A DNA stretch of 64,000 bases. It comes from Ypsolopha sequella. Lineage: Eukaryota > Arthropoda > Insecta > Lepidoptera > Ypsolophidae. The notes under the pieces were generated by a model. It was given only the letters and a program-made list of their open reading frames with translations. It searched no databases and was not told where the DNA came from. The DNA lies in NCBI GenBank assembly GCA_934047225.1, contig OW203987.1, positions 2,383,501 through 2,447,500 on the forward strand, read 5' to 3'. The position numbers and the translations under genes were made by a program. Below, piece by piece: positions 1 through 11,600 of this stretch. Position 1 is the stretch's first letter; every line of letters starts with the position of its first letter.

Positions 1-619
1 TCTGGTGGGGTAATTTGCTAACTGTTTCTTTAATTATGTTTACTAAGTTACAATAGGTTTCTTCAATATCAGTATTGTCTTCAACGTTTCTTGTTGATTC
101 TGCGAATATGTTTTTGAGGGATTGTTGCTCAAGAGTGTTAAGGCTTGATAGTTTTCCAGTATATGTTTTTCTTGATTTTTTTTGGGAGTTTAAAGTTAGT
201 GTGGTACGGACTAATCTGTGGTCTGTAGGGTGAGAAGTATTGATAACCTGAATGTCTTGTACATTTATCTTATTTGTGTTTGTAGTTATAATAAAGTCAA
301 TCTCATTCCTTGTCTATCCATTTGGTGAAAGCCATGTCCATCTTTGTTTAGGATTTTTCTTAAAATATGTATTCATTATATGATATTGGTTTTCCAGGCA
401 AAACTGTATCAAGGTATCTCCTCTGCTATTTCTTTTACCATAGCCCCATTTGCTCATGACATTTTTATCATCGGCCATTGGAAAACCAATTTTAGCATTA
501 AAATCTCCCATGAAATTTAGATTTTCAGAAGTGTCTTTGAGTGCTTGCCGCACTTCCTCATAAAATTCATAATTATATACATAAGTGGTATCAAACATGA
601 CCCTGTAAGGGCATAGCAA
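1..619 (-). pseudogene. Endonuclease (EEP) domain fragment of a non-LTR retrotransposon
   Basis: Reading leftward from 619, the protein shows the apurinic-type endonuclease motif GDFNAKIG, then NSRGDTLIQFC and RWTWLSPNG. After an in-frame TAG at 314-316 it resumes with NEIDFIITT and the catalytic TDHRLV near position 215. In intact LINEs this domain nicks target DNA for target-primed reverse transcription. The N-terminal part and the RT are missing: the left side runs off the window and the right side stops at about 620. The motif spacing resembles 'craniofacial development protein 2-like' LINE endonucleases, but the clade is not certain. The copy is dead because of the nonsense codon. Confidence 0.8.
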
Positions 620-778
620 ATTAATTCTTAAATAATATCACATCATAATATTATTTTATCGCATAACTAATTTATGTTAGATTAACTGACAATTATTATT
701 TTAATTGTATATATTAAGTAGGTACGTATAATTAAGTTTATAATGAAAATGAAACAATTCCACTAGATTTTCTAATTC

Positions 779-1463
779 TTAATTACTTAATTCTAAAAAC
801 TCTTGTAATCTATAATAACATTTTTTTAAGAGAAAGTCTTTTAAGTTTTGTTGGAAAGTATTGAAATTTTTGTTTTCTTTTAAATTTTCTGGTAAATTAT
901 TATAAATTTTTATACAAATGGCAAAAGGACTGGAGCGGACGATTTTTAGGCTAGAAAAAGATATGGCTAATTTGTTACGTGGTCTTAGGTTTTGTGGTCT
1001 TGAATATATAGGAAATTGGTGGATATTTTTGTGGACAAATAAGCAGATTTGATAAATATATAGTAATGTTAGTGTAAGTATACCATATTTAATGAAATAT
1101 GGTACATGTCTACAGCTTTCCATTAAATCAATATTGGTTATTATTCTTACATTTTTTTTTTGTGAATAGTTTTGATGCGTCTTTACTATTGCCCCAGCGA
1201 ATTACTCCAAACTGCAGCCATGAGTGCGCGTACGCATAGTACATGCTTTTTGTTGTGTTTATATTTGTTATTTTTTGGAGTTCGTATAGTGCATAGGTAA
1301 ATCTGGATAATTTAGAAACGATTTTATTTATATGGGCTTTCCAGTTAAGGTTTGTATCGATATTAATACCTAGTAATGAGTATGTATCAAAACTTTCTAT
1401 TTTGATATTATTGTATGAGAATTTTATGTTTAAAGGAGATTTTTGGTATGGTCGGAATTGCAT
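779..1463 (-). pseudogene. 3' end of a jockey-like LINE reverse transcriptase ORF
   Basis: Two minus-strand reading frames, 1463-1128 and 1123-779, are the C-terminal RT thumb and tail of a jockey-clade ORF2. Diagnostic stretches are LLGINIDTNLNWKAHI, KLSRFTYALYELQKIT and, in the second frame, FAICIKIYNNLPENLK. The frame changes at a run of ten or so A residues near 1149-1160, so a homopolymer slip most likely broke the gene. The catalytic YADD region is absent. LINE copies are normally truncated at the 5' end, and this remnant fits that. Confidence 0.8.
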
Positions 1464-1619
1464 TATTTTGATTTTGGTAAAGTTGATTTAAAGGTTATTT
1501 TCGTTGAGGGGATAGCATGTTTGGCGCAACCGACCCTTAAAGCCTTAAAGGCATAGTACTATACAATTTTTCACAAATAGGTAGGTACACGTAAAGTGCA
1601 GAACAAAAGAATAACTCAC

Positions 1620-2095
1620 ATTTCCTTAAATTATTTGCATTTTCTTTAAGCGTTTGATTTTCTTCAAATAATTTCTTGTGTTTACTGGTTGAATGAACCA
1701 ACATTTCTTGATTTTCGCATCATATTTTAGCATTAGTGTTATTATCCTGTGTGCTATTAATATCTATGGTTGATATCTCTATATTATCATCTGATGTAGT
1801 ACCCGTTTTTATGGCAGATATCTCTATGTTTTGTTGTGCATTTATGGCGAATATCTGTTTATTCTGCGGGTTATTTATGTCTGATATCGCTACCTTTTGC
1901 TGTACAATAGTTTTTGGTTCTGACTTCACCGGCGGTAGTTTATCTGACATAAGTTTTACTGCACCATCACATTCAGACATGGTTTGAATACTAATAACGT
2001 TTTCACCAGTTTTTTGTACAACTTTCTCGAATTCATGATTGATATCAATAGGATCATAATATTTTAGTTTTTTAGTTTCATGGCGGTGCAAATAC
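1620..2095 (-). pseudogene. Probable internal exon ending in a coiled coil (THAP-like gene?)
   Basis: A good 3' splice site (pyrimidine-rich, ending TTACAG) precedes 2095 and a donor GTGAGT follows 1620. The reading frame between them is open except for one TGA near 1716. It starts YLHRHETKKLKYYDPI, has an acidic middle with repeated ISxI phrases, and ends in a heptad-rich stretch (HKKLFEENQTLKENANNL). THAP-domain and P-element-like proteins often carry a coiled coil like this after the zinc finger, but the THAP exon itself is not visible. The identity is therefore a guess. The stop codon suggests decay. Confidence 0.35.
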
Positions 2096-2180
2096 CTGTA
2101 AGTTAAAAAAATCCAAATTGACAAAAAGAACAACGACTATACCTCTAGTTTGGCGTAAGTAGGTCAATTAATTTGAAACT

Positions 2181-2435
2181 GTGATAGAAATAAGTTTTCC
2201 ACAGCTTGTTCCCCGAGCCGGTGTGAAAGTTAGAGAGATCGCGCTAGGAGACCGGGTCCAGGCACGAAACTATACAGTATCCGGTAAGAAGTGGGAGTTT
2301 GGTACAGTGACCCGTCGTTTAGGAAACCTACATTACGAGATTGCGACTGACGACGGGCGCATCTGGATCCGTCACCTGTATAAACTGCTCCCGGCTCCAG
2401 GGATTCATGGGAATCACGGCGGAGGTGTGTCATAG
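2181..2435 (+). pseudogene. Gypsy integrase C-terminal remnant
   Basis: The 84 codons read as the post-catalytic tail of a Ty3/Gypsy integrase: a GDRVQARNY beta-barrel start, then KWEFGTVTRRLGNLHYEI and WIRHLYKLLP. It resembles the 'K02A2.6-like' Gypsy polyproteins common in animals. The stop is followed by a purine-rich GGCGGAGG and TGTGTC at about 2420-2432, which may be the polypurine tract and the start of a 3' LTR that was then truncated. The rest of pol is missing, so this is a relic. Confidence 0.6.
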
Positions 2436-2524
2436 ACTAACTCCGTCAAGGCGTCACCTAGATACGGTTGTTGACATGTTTTGCTTGTCACTTAAATAAA
2501 TATTGTGATGAAAGAATAATGCTT

Positions 2525-2833
2525 TTACATTTGATTAATTATACAATAGATTTGATTTGAAAGATTTTTAGTTCTCAAATAAAGGTTATTATTGAACTTT
2601 GATTTTAGGTCTTTCAAATTATTTTTGTTTTTAATCAAGGAATCTCGAACCTCTTTTAGATCCTTAGTTGGTTCAAGATGAGATTCCAAGATCTCGGCAG
2701 GTAAACTTTTAATTTGCTTGACTATCTGTTTGCGAAGCTCCTCAACAGTGTCAGCAGGAGTTTCACCGCGAACCGCGACCTCATATTCTAGCTCAGCTTT
2801 TTGAAGGGAAAGAAATTGAATCGTATGAGACAT
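2525..2833 (-). pseudogene. N-terminal gag remnant of a Gypsy element
   Basis: The 102-residue frame starts MSHTIQFLSLQKAELEYEV and continues VRGETPADTVEELRKQI. It aligns residue for residue in pattern with the first 100 residues of the intact gag at 13275-11869 (LLQKSELLYEVAIRGEVPSETV). It stops near 2525, where homology ends. Its primer-binding site and LTR lie to the right at 3341-4511, in the correct order for a minus-strand element, so together they are the 5' end of a second, deleted Gypsy copy. Confidence 0.65.
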
Positions 2834-3340
2834 TTTGAAGTGAAATCACAAAAAAAATGACAAAAATATGTGGGGTAAGTACCTACTAAAGAAAATTGAA
2901 AAAACTACGTCGCTGGCACGCAATAACCTTCGATGTGTAAATAGTGCATTAATTTTCCAAGTTTTTACATATAAATACTTTCTCAAAGCAACGAAAATTA
3001 AATTAAGTCTTCCGTTACAAAAAGAAAAAAAAACTACAACGAATGCGTTTTAAATTAAATAAGAAGGTAGTTGATAAGTGTAAACACAAACTAAAAATAA
3101 CAAAACAAAAAGAAATAAAAATCGACTTATGTGTAGGTATTTGTAAAAAATATTTTGGTAGCTAATATTTATACATAAAACACAATTAAAGAACTTTAGA
3201 AAAAAAAACACATAAGTTGATACAACGCAATCGTTTTTACAGAAAAAATAAATAAAAAAAACCATGCATAACAACACCAATGATAAATAACCATGCTAAT
3301 AAACACTTTGCAATTAAAATTGACCTTCAGAACCACGTAG
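2834..3340 (-). other. AT-rich 5' leader of the deleted Gypsy copy
   Basis: This lies between the gag start at 2833 and the primer-binding site at 3341-3350. It is A-rich on the plus strand with no supported ORF. The intact element has a leader of similar length at 13276-13765. Confidence 0.4.
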
Positions 3341-3350
3341 TCGGGCGCCA
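3341..3350 (-). promoter_or_regulatory. tRNA primer-binding site of the deleted Gypsy copy
   Basis: The minus strand reads TGGCGCCCGA directly inside the LTR edge, the usual start of a site complementary to a tRNA 3' end (Lys-type primers give TGGCGCCC). The intact Gypsy element has TGGCGCCCAA at the same place. Confidence 0.55.
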
Positions 3351-3351
3351 A

Positions 3352-4511
3352 TGCTACATTTTGCTTTAGATTATAAATAAAACATAATTTACAATTTAGG
3401 AACTATATTTCTAAGACATCTAGTATAAGTATTAAATTAAAAAAATAGGTATATATCACTTGCAATCGTTACTTTAAGTATTTATACAGGGTCGCAGTTC
3501 TTTGTCTGATTACGGTCAACATTAATTACAAAGGCTAAGAGGTACCGCACAACACTCTCCTAGAACGAACAGCTTCGCAGACGACGGACACGGAAGAGCG
3601 GGTTCTCGGAAGAGCGGGTTCTTAGAAGAGCAGGTTCTCAGAAGAGCGCGGTCTCGCTGCAGGCGGACGCAGTGAAGCGGGTGTAGCTAGACGGGAGTAA
3701 GCCCGTAGCTTATTCCTTACTTAAAACCCTGAAATTGGCCAGGTGGACGATTAGGATAGTGTCCGGTTATAGACCTTGACTGCAACATTTTTGCACTGAA
3801 CGTAAAAAAGGAAAAGTGAAATGCGTGAACTGATGAATGCACTAGCTAATGATCAAGGATGCCGCAGTCAAGGTTTAGCACTACAGATAGGCGGATAGAC
3901 TTTTATATACTAGAAAATACTGTCTAGATAAATCTAACTAAATTAATGAAAAGACTGAAACTAAGCTAAATTAAGAGTGATAAAATCTAAATGGACTAAT
4001 GATTCAAACTACAACCTAAATGAACATACATAACTCTTTAAATAATGAAATTATTGACTAATAATAACCGTTAGTAACCTGGGTCACTTAAAGGTTATTG
4101 ACATCGCTATTGGCGTAAACACCAAACTATAACCACTAATAAAATAATTAATGCACTACTTACCCGAATAATAGGGTTTCCAACACTTAAACTAATCACA
4201 TACACAAATACTCGAATAATACGAGATAAATAAATAAAAACACGAGCCAGCGCGTAGCAGTATGGTAGGTAGGTATATTTAAAAACACTCGCACGGTGAT
4301 AGATCAGCCGTCGTGGAGCGCGTATTAGTAAATGAATCATCCAATCGTTTTGAACGGTAGAACTGTACGAAACAAGGACCGTATCCGAAGTTTATCGACC
4401 GGTGACGATTGGTAGAATTTTACGGCGTGTGTTAGATTAATTGTAATAATAATTCTGTTTGCTTTGTTTGAATTTGTATTACGTAAAAGGTTTTAGAACT
4501 ACAATGTGACA
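3352..4511 (-). repeat. Orphan LTR of a second Gypsy family
   Basis: The segment begins TGCTACA next to the primer-binding site and ends near TGTGACA at 4511. It has the same architecture as the 1.3 kb LTR of the intact Gypsy: a GC-richer block, an inverted pair CCTTGACTGC (3774-3783) / GCAGTCAAGG (3864-3873), then a long AT-rich arm. Only the 5' LTR survives. The right boundary was set by similarity to the intact LTR end and may be a few bases off. Confidence 0.55.
3592..3655. repeat. Four tandem 16-bp units
   Basis: GGAAGAGCGGGTTCTC is repeated four times head to tail with one to three changes per unit. It lies inside the orphan LTR. Confidence 0.8.
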
Positions 4512-5012
4512 CTGGGAGTCAAGGTGTAGTGCTCGGCCGAAAAACTCACACCCATATTGATATTTACACATTTCAAAATTTCAACCCCATCGCACCCCAA
4601 CAGGAAATGATGTTATTTCACGTTCACGACGTTGGATTTAGAAATCGTTGTTGTTTTCGTAATCAGCGACCCGATAAACCATACAAACGATACCCATGTT
4701 GATTTTCAGACTGTCACCCCATTTCCCCCTTTTAGGGGTTGAATTCTGAAAAAACCTGAAACACGTGTTTACTCATTTATGGATAGGAGTACTCCTGTAA
4801 AGTCTCGAATAAAATAGTCTGATTAATCTTGTTTCCCCATACAAACTCTGGACCCCCGTTTCACCCCCTTAGAGGTAGAATTTCAAAAAATCCTTTCTTA
4901 TTCCTTGTCTACATTACAAAGGCAAGCTCTGTGCAAAATTTTAGCTTTCTAAGTCCAAGGGCTGTGCGTTGATGAGTCAGTGAATGAGTGAGTCAGTCAG
5001 GACTTCTCTTTT
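4512..5012. repeat. Short relative of the hairpin-rich repeat at 37.8-40.2 kb
   Basis: The start contains TGCTCGGCCGAAAAACTC, also found at about 38,900. The end contains a gagtcagtgaatgagtgagtcagtca run like that at about 40,153. Between them are blocks such as gtcaccccatttcccc and several near-copies of 'cccc...tttcaaaa'. No ORF is supported. This looks like a non-autonomous element. The boundaries are approximate and the class is not known. Confidence 0.4.
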
Positions 5013-6123
5013 TATAACCTATTTTTTGTTGTCATTTAACTTTTATCCAGCCATTAATTAGCCTTAGATATCCTTCAAAAAGGAGATAAACATTTATTTC
5101 TCTTTCATGAGCATTTAGCGAATAATAACGTAGCCAAGTAACAAATGAGATATTGTAGCGAACATCATTATTTTTAGCTAGCAGCGATGGCTTGTGGGGT
5201 TCCTAGTTTTAATTTAGTCCAATAAGGTATCGAAAAAGTGATACGAATGCCTATCTTATCGCATAAAGATGCTTGTATCATACCATTTCTAAATTTGCTT
5301 AACAAGTTCAATATTTTGACGTTATTTGCTCTTTTCGTTTCTAGGAATTTTTTGTCACGGCAGGTGGCCAAAGTCGAAATTAATGTTTTGCTGCTTATTT
5401 AAATTAAGATTACTCCAGGATTTTTAAGCATTTTACATCAGTTATTGACAAAATAACACTTTTGACATGTTAATTAAATATTCCTGATTCCATACACGTG
5501 AAAAAAAAAATATTTCGAGAGCTTTCCAAGCGAATGCTGGCACTAACAATGTTAAAAATAGTGAAAATTCTCAAAAAACACTAATTTGGCAATAACTTGA
5601 AAACCGTGCATCTTTTATTGGGGTCATGTTAGGCTGGTTCGATGCCACTTGAGCTGGCCTATCTCCAGTGTCACTGTGGCGTGTCACTTATGGGACACCC
5701 TGTATACATATACTACGGTAGCTTTGTTTTTGTGCAGTCACCTTATATTAATTGTTTTGGGTTTAAACCCGGGCCTGTACCTATGAGTTTTGTTTAGATA
5801 TCAAGTATGGTTTATTATATTACAAAAGCTTTTTGGTGAAGAAAACATGCATACACCAAAGATCAGAGTGGCACCTAAAGGGTCAAAGTATCGCTAGGTG
5901 TTTCTGGCTCATATAAAAAATAGGATAAGAAGATTCAGATTCACTGTAATACTCTCATCATTTTACATGGGACAAAAATATACAGGTAGCCCGACCCATT
6001 CATTTTAAGTTCAGTAACAATGAATACATACATTTATAGAATTAAATGAAACTTGAGGATAAATTCATGATTTAAACAAAAATCCTTAAATAATGCATTA
6101 AAGCAGACATTTTCGTTTTTCAG
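5013..6123. other. Intergenic stretch with one common repeat end
   Basis: No gene is supported here. At 5685-5702 the motif gggacaccctgta occurs, the reverse of the tacagggtgtccc seen at 28,131. The sequence to its left (about 5500-5685) is probably part of that repeat. A 65-codon minus frame at 5371-5174 shows no recognisable motif. The right edge ends in a pyrimidine tract and CAG leading into the next exon. Confidence 0.4.
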
Positions 6124-6507
6124 GGACTACCGCTTCAAGAACCTCAAGAAGAGTCCCGTGAAGATCAAGTGCCTCCTCCACCACAAGCTATGCCTGAATC
6201 ACCAGTTCAACCACTACAGGTACCTGAAGGACCACAGCCTGTGGTGCCCCCTGCGCAACCCATTCGCGCCAGGGAGAACCGCCGAAACCGCCGGACACGT
6301 GTAGCCAGACCCCCTCAACCACGAAGTAATGACAACTTCGTACAAGCGCTTTCAAAAAATGGAAGGCCGATGAGAGAAGCAATTGAGGTGGCTGCCATCA
6401 GCCAATGTGGGGCTGCGACTGTTCAGGCAGCTGAAATATTAGCAGCAGCAATTCAAAGGTTTGGCACTGTAGCTGTACAGGAAGCTACTGTGGAGGAGGC
6501 ACCATAG
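6124..6507 (+). CDS. Terminal exon of an unknown proline-rich protein
   Basis: A 3' splice site (tttttcag) at 6116-6123 opens straight into a frame reading GLPLQEPQEESREDQV, then a proline-rich and Arg-rich stretch (RENRRNRRTRVARP) and an Ala-rich helix-forming tail (AAISQCGAATVQAAEILAAA). The frame is open from the splice site to the TAG at 6505-6507. An AATAAA lies at 6822-6827, giving a 3' UTR of about 320 bases in AT-rich sequence. I do not recognise the family. It converges on the acidic ORF that the Gypsy element interrupts. It could be a host gene or an accessory gene of a DNA transposon. Confidence 0.45.
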   Translation, partial: GLPLQEPQEESREDQVPPPPQAMPESPVQPLQVPEGPQPVVPPAQPIRARENRRNRRTRVARPPQPRSNDNFVQALSKNGRPMREAIEVAAISQCGAATVQAAEILAAAIQRFGTVAVQEATVEEAP

Positions 6508-6884
6508 TATAAATGCCTAACTTGTTCAACTCATCTTCAGCTTCACCCAAATTATTCATAATGTGTAATTACTAGATTTTATGTAAATAATTGACAAATA
6601 AGTATAATTTTTAACCTAGTTGTAAATTGTTGTTTTTAAGATTGATTGTTAACAAATGAGAATTTTTATCGTCGTTTCTTTTGCATCTCTTGTTTTTAGA
6701 TTTATTGTTAGTAAATAGGTAAAATGTTTAACTTTAGATAAAAAGAAAGTATATGTCAAATGATTTCAATCCTTTTAGATTTATTGCCCCTGTTAACTTG
6801 GTGTTGATAAATAATTATGTGAATAAAAACATACTATTTTGATTTAACTTTGTATATTTCGTTTTTTCTTAATAGCTTAATAAA

Positions 6885-6992
6885 TTACCCGAAACGATTA
6901 ATTAATTCTTCTCGTTTCGCACGAGCCATAGTCAAATAATCAGCATGATCTATCCCATCATCGTTTGCTTCATCATTAGGATCAGGATCATT
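6885..6992 (-). pseudogene. 3' half of a small acidic ORF split by the Gypsy insertion
   Basis: Read leftward from 6992 this gives 35 codons and a TAA at 6887-6885: an Asp/Asn-rich start (NDPDPNDEAND), then DYLTMARAKREELINRFG. It is in frame with the piece at 15199-15074 once one GTGA target copy is dropped. With that piece the exon codes for 77 residues. The product is unknown, and neither half is likely to be made normally with 8 kb of retrotransposon between them. Confidence 0.6.
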
Positions 6993-6996
6993 GTGA

Positions 6997-8303
6997 TGTC
7001 ACGTGTGTAGGTGAGAAAGTATTAATACACACGCAAACAATTAAATATGAATTTATTAAAAAAAAGAATATGTAAATTAGGTTAAGTTAATATGTAATTA
7101 AAAAAAAAAACAAGATGTGAGACGGTAAAAAAATAGTATCTCAGGGTGAGGGTGGTTTCAGTCTTAAGTCTTTCTGGTTTTACCCGCACTGGCACTATAC
7201 CGCACTTCCCTCGTAGATGTTGTTGACCAAGTCGTGCAGTAGGGTTGGCACGACTGTTCCGGTTCGTGAAATCAAGTTGCTCAGTAGGTCTCCAGGCAGG
7301 CACTAGTTGCAGTAGTCACTGGATGAACTCAGCCGTAGAATTCGTAGATTCCGGTCAGTAGGTTTTTGTTCCGGTTCGTGAAACCTGGAATCCAGTTGAA
7401 GATTGGACCGTTACTAAAGTATCCAGTTGTTTCCCTTGACTGCAACATCTTTTGCTAGCAAGAATAGCAATTCGTAGAGGTAATGCGGCAAAGTGCTAAT
7501 TACAATAAAATGCATCAATGATGTGGCAGTCAAGGTTTGAGCAGAAGGACATTGCTAGTGATAAAAAAATGAGACAGTGAATTAATGCTGTATAGATGCA
7601 TATGAAATATTATAATGAAATGAAATTCTACTCGACTAATGAAATAATAATGTGTAAGCTAGCCCATAGATTTATTTAATGATTTACATTTTACATGAAT
7701 GTTATTATGATCATAGATTAAGAAAACAATAGTACTAATGGACGAGCTAGATAATAGATTTAAATTTAGGCACAGACTATAAACATGATATGAACTAATA
7801 ACGATAACGTCACCATTTCTACATGAAATTTAGCTACAATGACAGTAAACAATTGTGAGCAATGAAATAACATTCAATATGTAATACATACCAACGATAA
7901 AACACTTTTAGGCAAAAACATAGTTGGATGACATGACAAGGTCATGGCAGTAATCACGACGAGAAATTTGTACTTAGCAATTAAAGCAATAAACACACAA
8001 CTTACCCAAAGTTGGGATAATACACTATAATAGTATTCACAAATATACGTAGCAAAAGACAAATAAAAAATAATTTGATAAATCAGCCACAAAGTATTAG
8101 ACCGTTCCGTAAAGGTCAATGGACGAATGCGTTCTCCTCTCGCGGCTCCGAAACGTTCTCGAGATTTGAATTTGAAATACGAGTTTGCACGAGTTTGTCC
8201 GATCATTTACGAAGCAGCGTTTAGTATTTGCTTTAGTTAATTTTGTTTTTATTTTAATGTATATTTTTTTTACAATAATGTTTATTATGTAGACAACGTC
8301 ACA
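6997..8303 (-). repeat. 3' LTR of the Gypsy element
   Basis: 1307 bp, starting tgtcacgtgtg and ending caacgtcaca. It matches the copy at 13768-15073 apart from a few substitutions and a 1-base net length difference. It contains the inverted pair CCTTGACTGC (7434-7443) / GCAGTCAAGG (7526-7535). Short minus-strand frames inside it are shared by both copies simply because the LTRs are identical. Confidence 0.95.
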
Positions 8304-8316
8304 GTACCCCCTCTCA
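8304..8316 (-). promoter_or_regulatory. Polypurine tract of the Gypsy element
   Basis: The minus strand reads GAGAGGGGGTAC immediately before the 3' LTR start TGTGACG. In LTR retrotransposons such a tract resists RNase H and primes plus-strand DNA. Confidence 0.7.
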
Positions 8317-8629
8317 TAGGTTAGGATTTTACCTACGTAAAATACGTCTGACTTAATAACCTGCTTGAGTAACAGCACACATTCCTTCTTCCTCAACATA
8401 CTTCCTCACTTAAAAACCTTTCATACGTCATAATCATTGCAAGCAAACATAAATATAAAGTTAACATTAAGTTTGCATCTTTTATTATTGAGTTATCGAA
8501 ATAAGTTATCCTTCGATCACTCGCTGTAACTCAAACAAAGATGAAAATTGATTAATGTCTATCGACCTTTAAACAGGTACGGCCTCGAGACAAAAATAGT
8601 TTCAGTCAGTGATAAAGGGTAAAAGTACG
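8317..8629 (-). other. Untranslated spacer between pol and the 3' LTR
   Basis: About 310 bases of AT-rich sequence inside the Gypsy element, after the pol stop. A short frame reading KECVLLLKQVIKSD has no recognisable domain, and no env gene is seen. Confidence 0.5.
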
Positions 8630-11600
8630 CTATTCTTTATAATTTTGAAATTTTATGTCTTTGATATGCCAGGCTCCTAAATCACGGCCAGTCATGGTCT
8701 CTAAAACATAGACTAACGGAGACAATTTGCGTTTCACGCGGCACTTTTCAAACTTAGGTGCGAGCTTTTTAGTAAAGAAGGCTTCTTTATCACTTTGAAA
8801 GAAACACCTTTTCCAAACAATATCACCGACCTGAAATTCAACATGCTTTCGTCTTAGGTTGTAACGTTGAGCTGTTTTCTGATGACTGTCCCAGAGGGTA
8901 GTTTGGACTTTGTTAAAAACGTTGGCTAGGTGCCCTAAGTTTTCCGCATAAGCATCACGTGGTAGAAATGTGAGCTCATTCGGAACATCATTTTCTAGGT
9001 AATGTGATCCACACGTCACCAATTCACGTCCATGAACTAGAAAGGACGGAGTATAGCCTGTGACTTCATTTACAGAGTTATTCATTGCAAATTGAATTTT
9101 AGGTAAGTTTATATCCCAGGATCTGTGGTCATCCTGCACAAAAGTAGCGATAGCAGTGATCACAGTTTTATTGTATCTTTCTACTGTGTTAACTTGGGGA
9201 GTATATTTGGGAGTCAGATGAACATTTGGTATTTTATACTTAGAAAGAACATTATTCAGTTCTCGACTAACGAATTGACATCCATTGTCCATTATAACAG
9301 TCTGGGGAATGCCATGAACCATAAAAACATTGTCTTCTAGTATCTTAGACACAGTTTCAGCTGTTGCTCGACGCAAGGGAAACAATAGGCAGTATTTATA
9401 AAAACAACACACTACTACTAGAATATAGCAATGCTGTTTTCTGCTGTTGGGCAATGGGCCAACTAGATCAACTGATATGGTCTGAAAGGGACGAGAACAA
9501 TCCTTAGGTCTACCCATCTTACCCAGCGTACTGTGTGTGGCATGTTTGTAGGCTAGACATGTCTCACAGCTGGTTACATACTTTACTACGTCAGCATACA
9601 TTCCGGGCCAGAAGAATTTAAGTGCTAAGCGTTTGTGTGTTTTAAAAACACCGAAATGTGCTGAAATGATTTCAGAGTGATTTTTAGATATGATGTTATG
9701 ACGTGATTCTTTAGGAATCACCTCCTTCCAGTTGAACTCTGTGGTTAGAGCGTTCTTATTTTCAACGTATTTATAGAGAACGTTACCCTCAACCTGGTAA
9801 TCTGGAAAGCTAGCTGGCGAGTTTACACAGCCGTTGTAGATGTTGAGATACCAAGTATCAGAAGTCTTGGGTGATGAAGCGGGAGAAGATGTTGGAGCAT
9901 GAGAAGATACAGAAGTTGGGGAAGAGGAAGAAACCACAGCAACTGGGACAGCTCTTGATAGGGCATCAGGTACGATATTGTCTTTTCCACGGCGGTGCAT
10001 TATATTGAAATTGAACGAAGATAAGCGAACACCCCACCTAGCGAGACGACCTGTTGGGTTTGTCAGTGAAAGAAACCACTTTAGAGCCGAGTGATCGGTG
10101 TAGACGGAGAACGTTTTACCGTTATCTAGATAACATCTCCAGTGCTCTAATGCAGTTAGCACAGCTAATGCTTCCCGCTCCGTCACGCTGTTGTTTCTTT
10201 CAGCTCCAGTCAAGGATTTGCTCATAAAAGCAACGGGGTGTTCGACTCCGTCAATCGTTTGGGAAAGTAAGGCACCGACGCCGTAATTACTCGCGTCAGT
10301 GTGTACCTCAAATGGATGGTCATAGTTTGGACAAGCTAATACAGGGGATTGGACTAGAAGTGACTTTAATTCGAGAAAAGCTTTATCAGCCTCAACAGTC
10401 CAGGCAAATGGAGGGGCATTCTTTTTAGTAGAAGTGAGAATGTTTAGTGGACCTGCCAAAGTACTGAAATTAGGAATAAAGCGTCTGTACCACGATGCCG
10501 TGCCTAAAAAACGTTTCAGCTCCTTCTTGGAAGTGGGTGTAGGGTAGTTTAAAATGGCTTCAACCTTTTTAGGGTCGGTGCGAAGACCTCTGCCATCAAC
10601 GACATAACCAAGATAGTGAAGTTCACTCCTGAAAAACTGACATTTGTCAAGACCTATAGTCAAATTGGCTTGACGTAACTTGTCCAGGACACGCAGAAGT
10701 AAAGAAACGTGTTCTTCAAAGGAACTACTAATCACAACGATGTCATCAAGGTACGCGAATGCCTTTAGGTCGAAATTACCAAACAGTTGGTCAACAAGAC
10801 GTTGTTGAGTTGCAGGTGCATTTGTCAATCCGAACGGGGTAGTTTTGAAACGGAGTGAACCACGACCTGGAATGTAAAATGCGGTCTTATCTCGATCCTC
10901 CTCAGCAATAGGAATTTGCCAGAATGCTTTAGAGAGGTCTACACTTGATAGATATTTAGCATCCCTAAGGTTATCTAGGATCTCTGACATATAGGGTAAG
11001 TTGTAAGCATCCTTTTTCGTCACAGAGTTGAGTTTTCTGCTATCAAGACAGAATCTGGGTTGACCGTTGCTCTTGTTTACAATAAGAACTGGTGACGACC
11101 AAGCACTTTCACATGGCTCAATAACATCAAGACCCAGCATTTCGTCAACTTGTTCAGTTAAAATCCGCTGTTTTTCCGGAGACATGCGGTAATAACGCTG
11201 TCGAATCGGATGAGCGTCACCGGTATCGATACGATGTGTAATCAAGTCAGTTCTGCCTAGACCTTTTTGATCAAAAGAGATTTCTTCGAACTGGCTTATC
11301 ACGCTGTCAGCGATAAGTTTTTGAGATTCTTCTAAATTATCATAGTTTTGAATAAATTTAGAAGATTTGTCAGCAATTTCGGATAATTTAGAGTCCCAAG
11401 AAGACAAATAACTTACACAATTCAAATATTTCGGACAAATATTGAATTCATTCCAGAAGTCAACACCCAGAATAAGAGATGTGTTAATCTCTGGAATCAC
11501 ATGAGCTTTAATTACTCTAAGGTTACATTCAAACAGAACGGGTAGAAGAATATATCCGATTGAAGAAATCCTTTGTCCACCGGCAGCAGTAACAAAGATA

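Noticed and set aside
7874..8399. Minus-strand frames at 8206-7874 and 8399-8097, repeated at 14976-14644
   Set aside because: They lie inside the two LTRs and are duplicated with them. There is no known LTR-encoded protein of this type.
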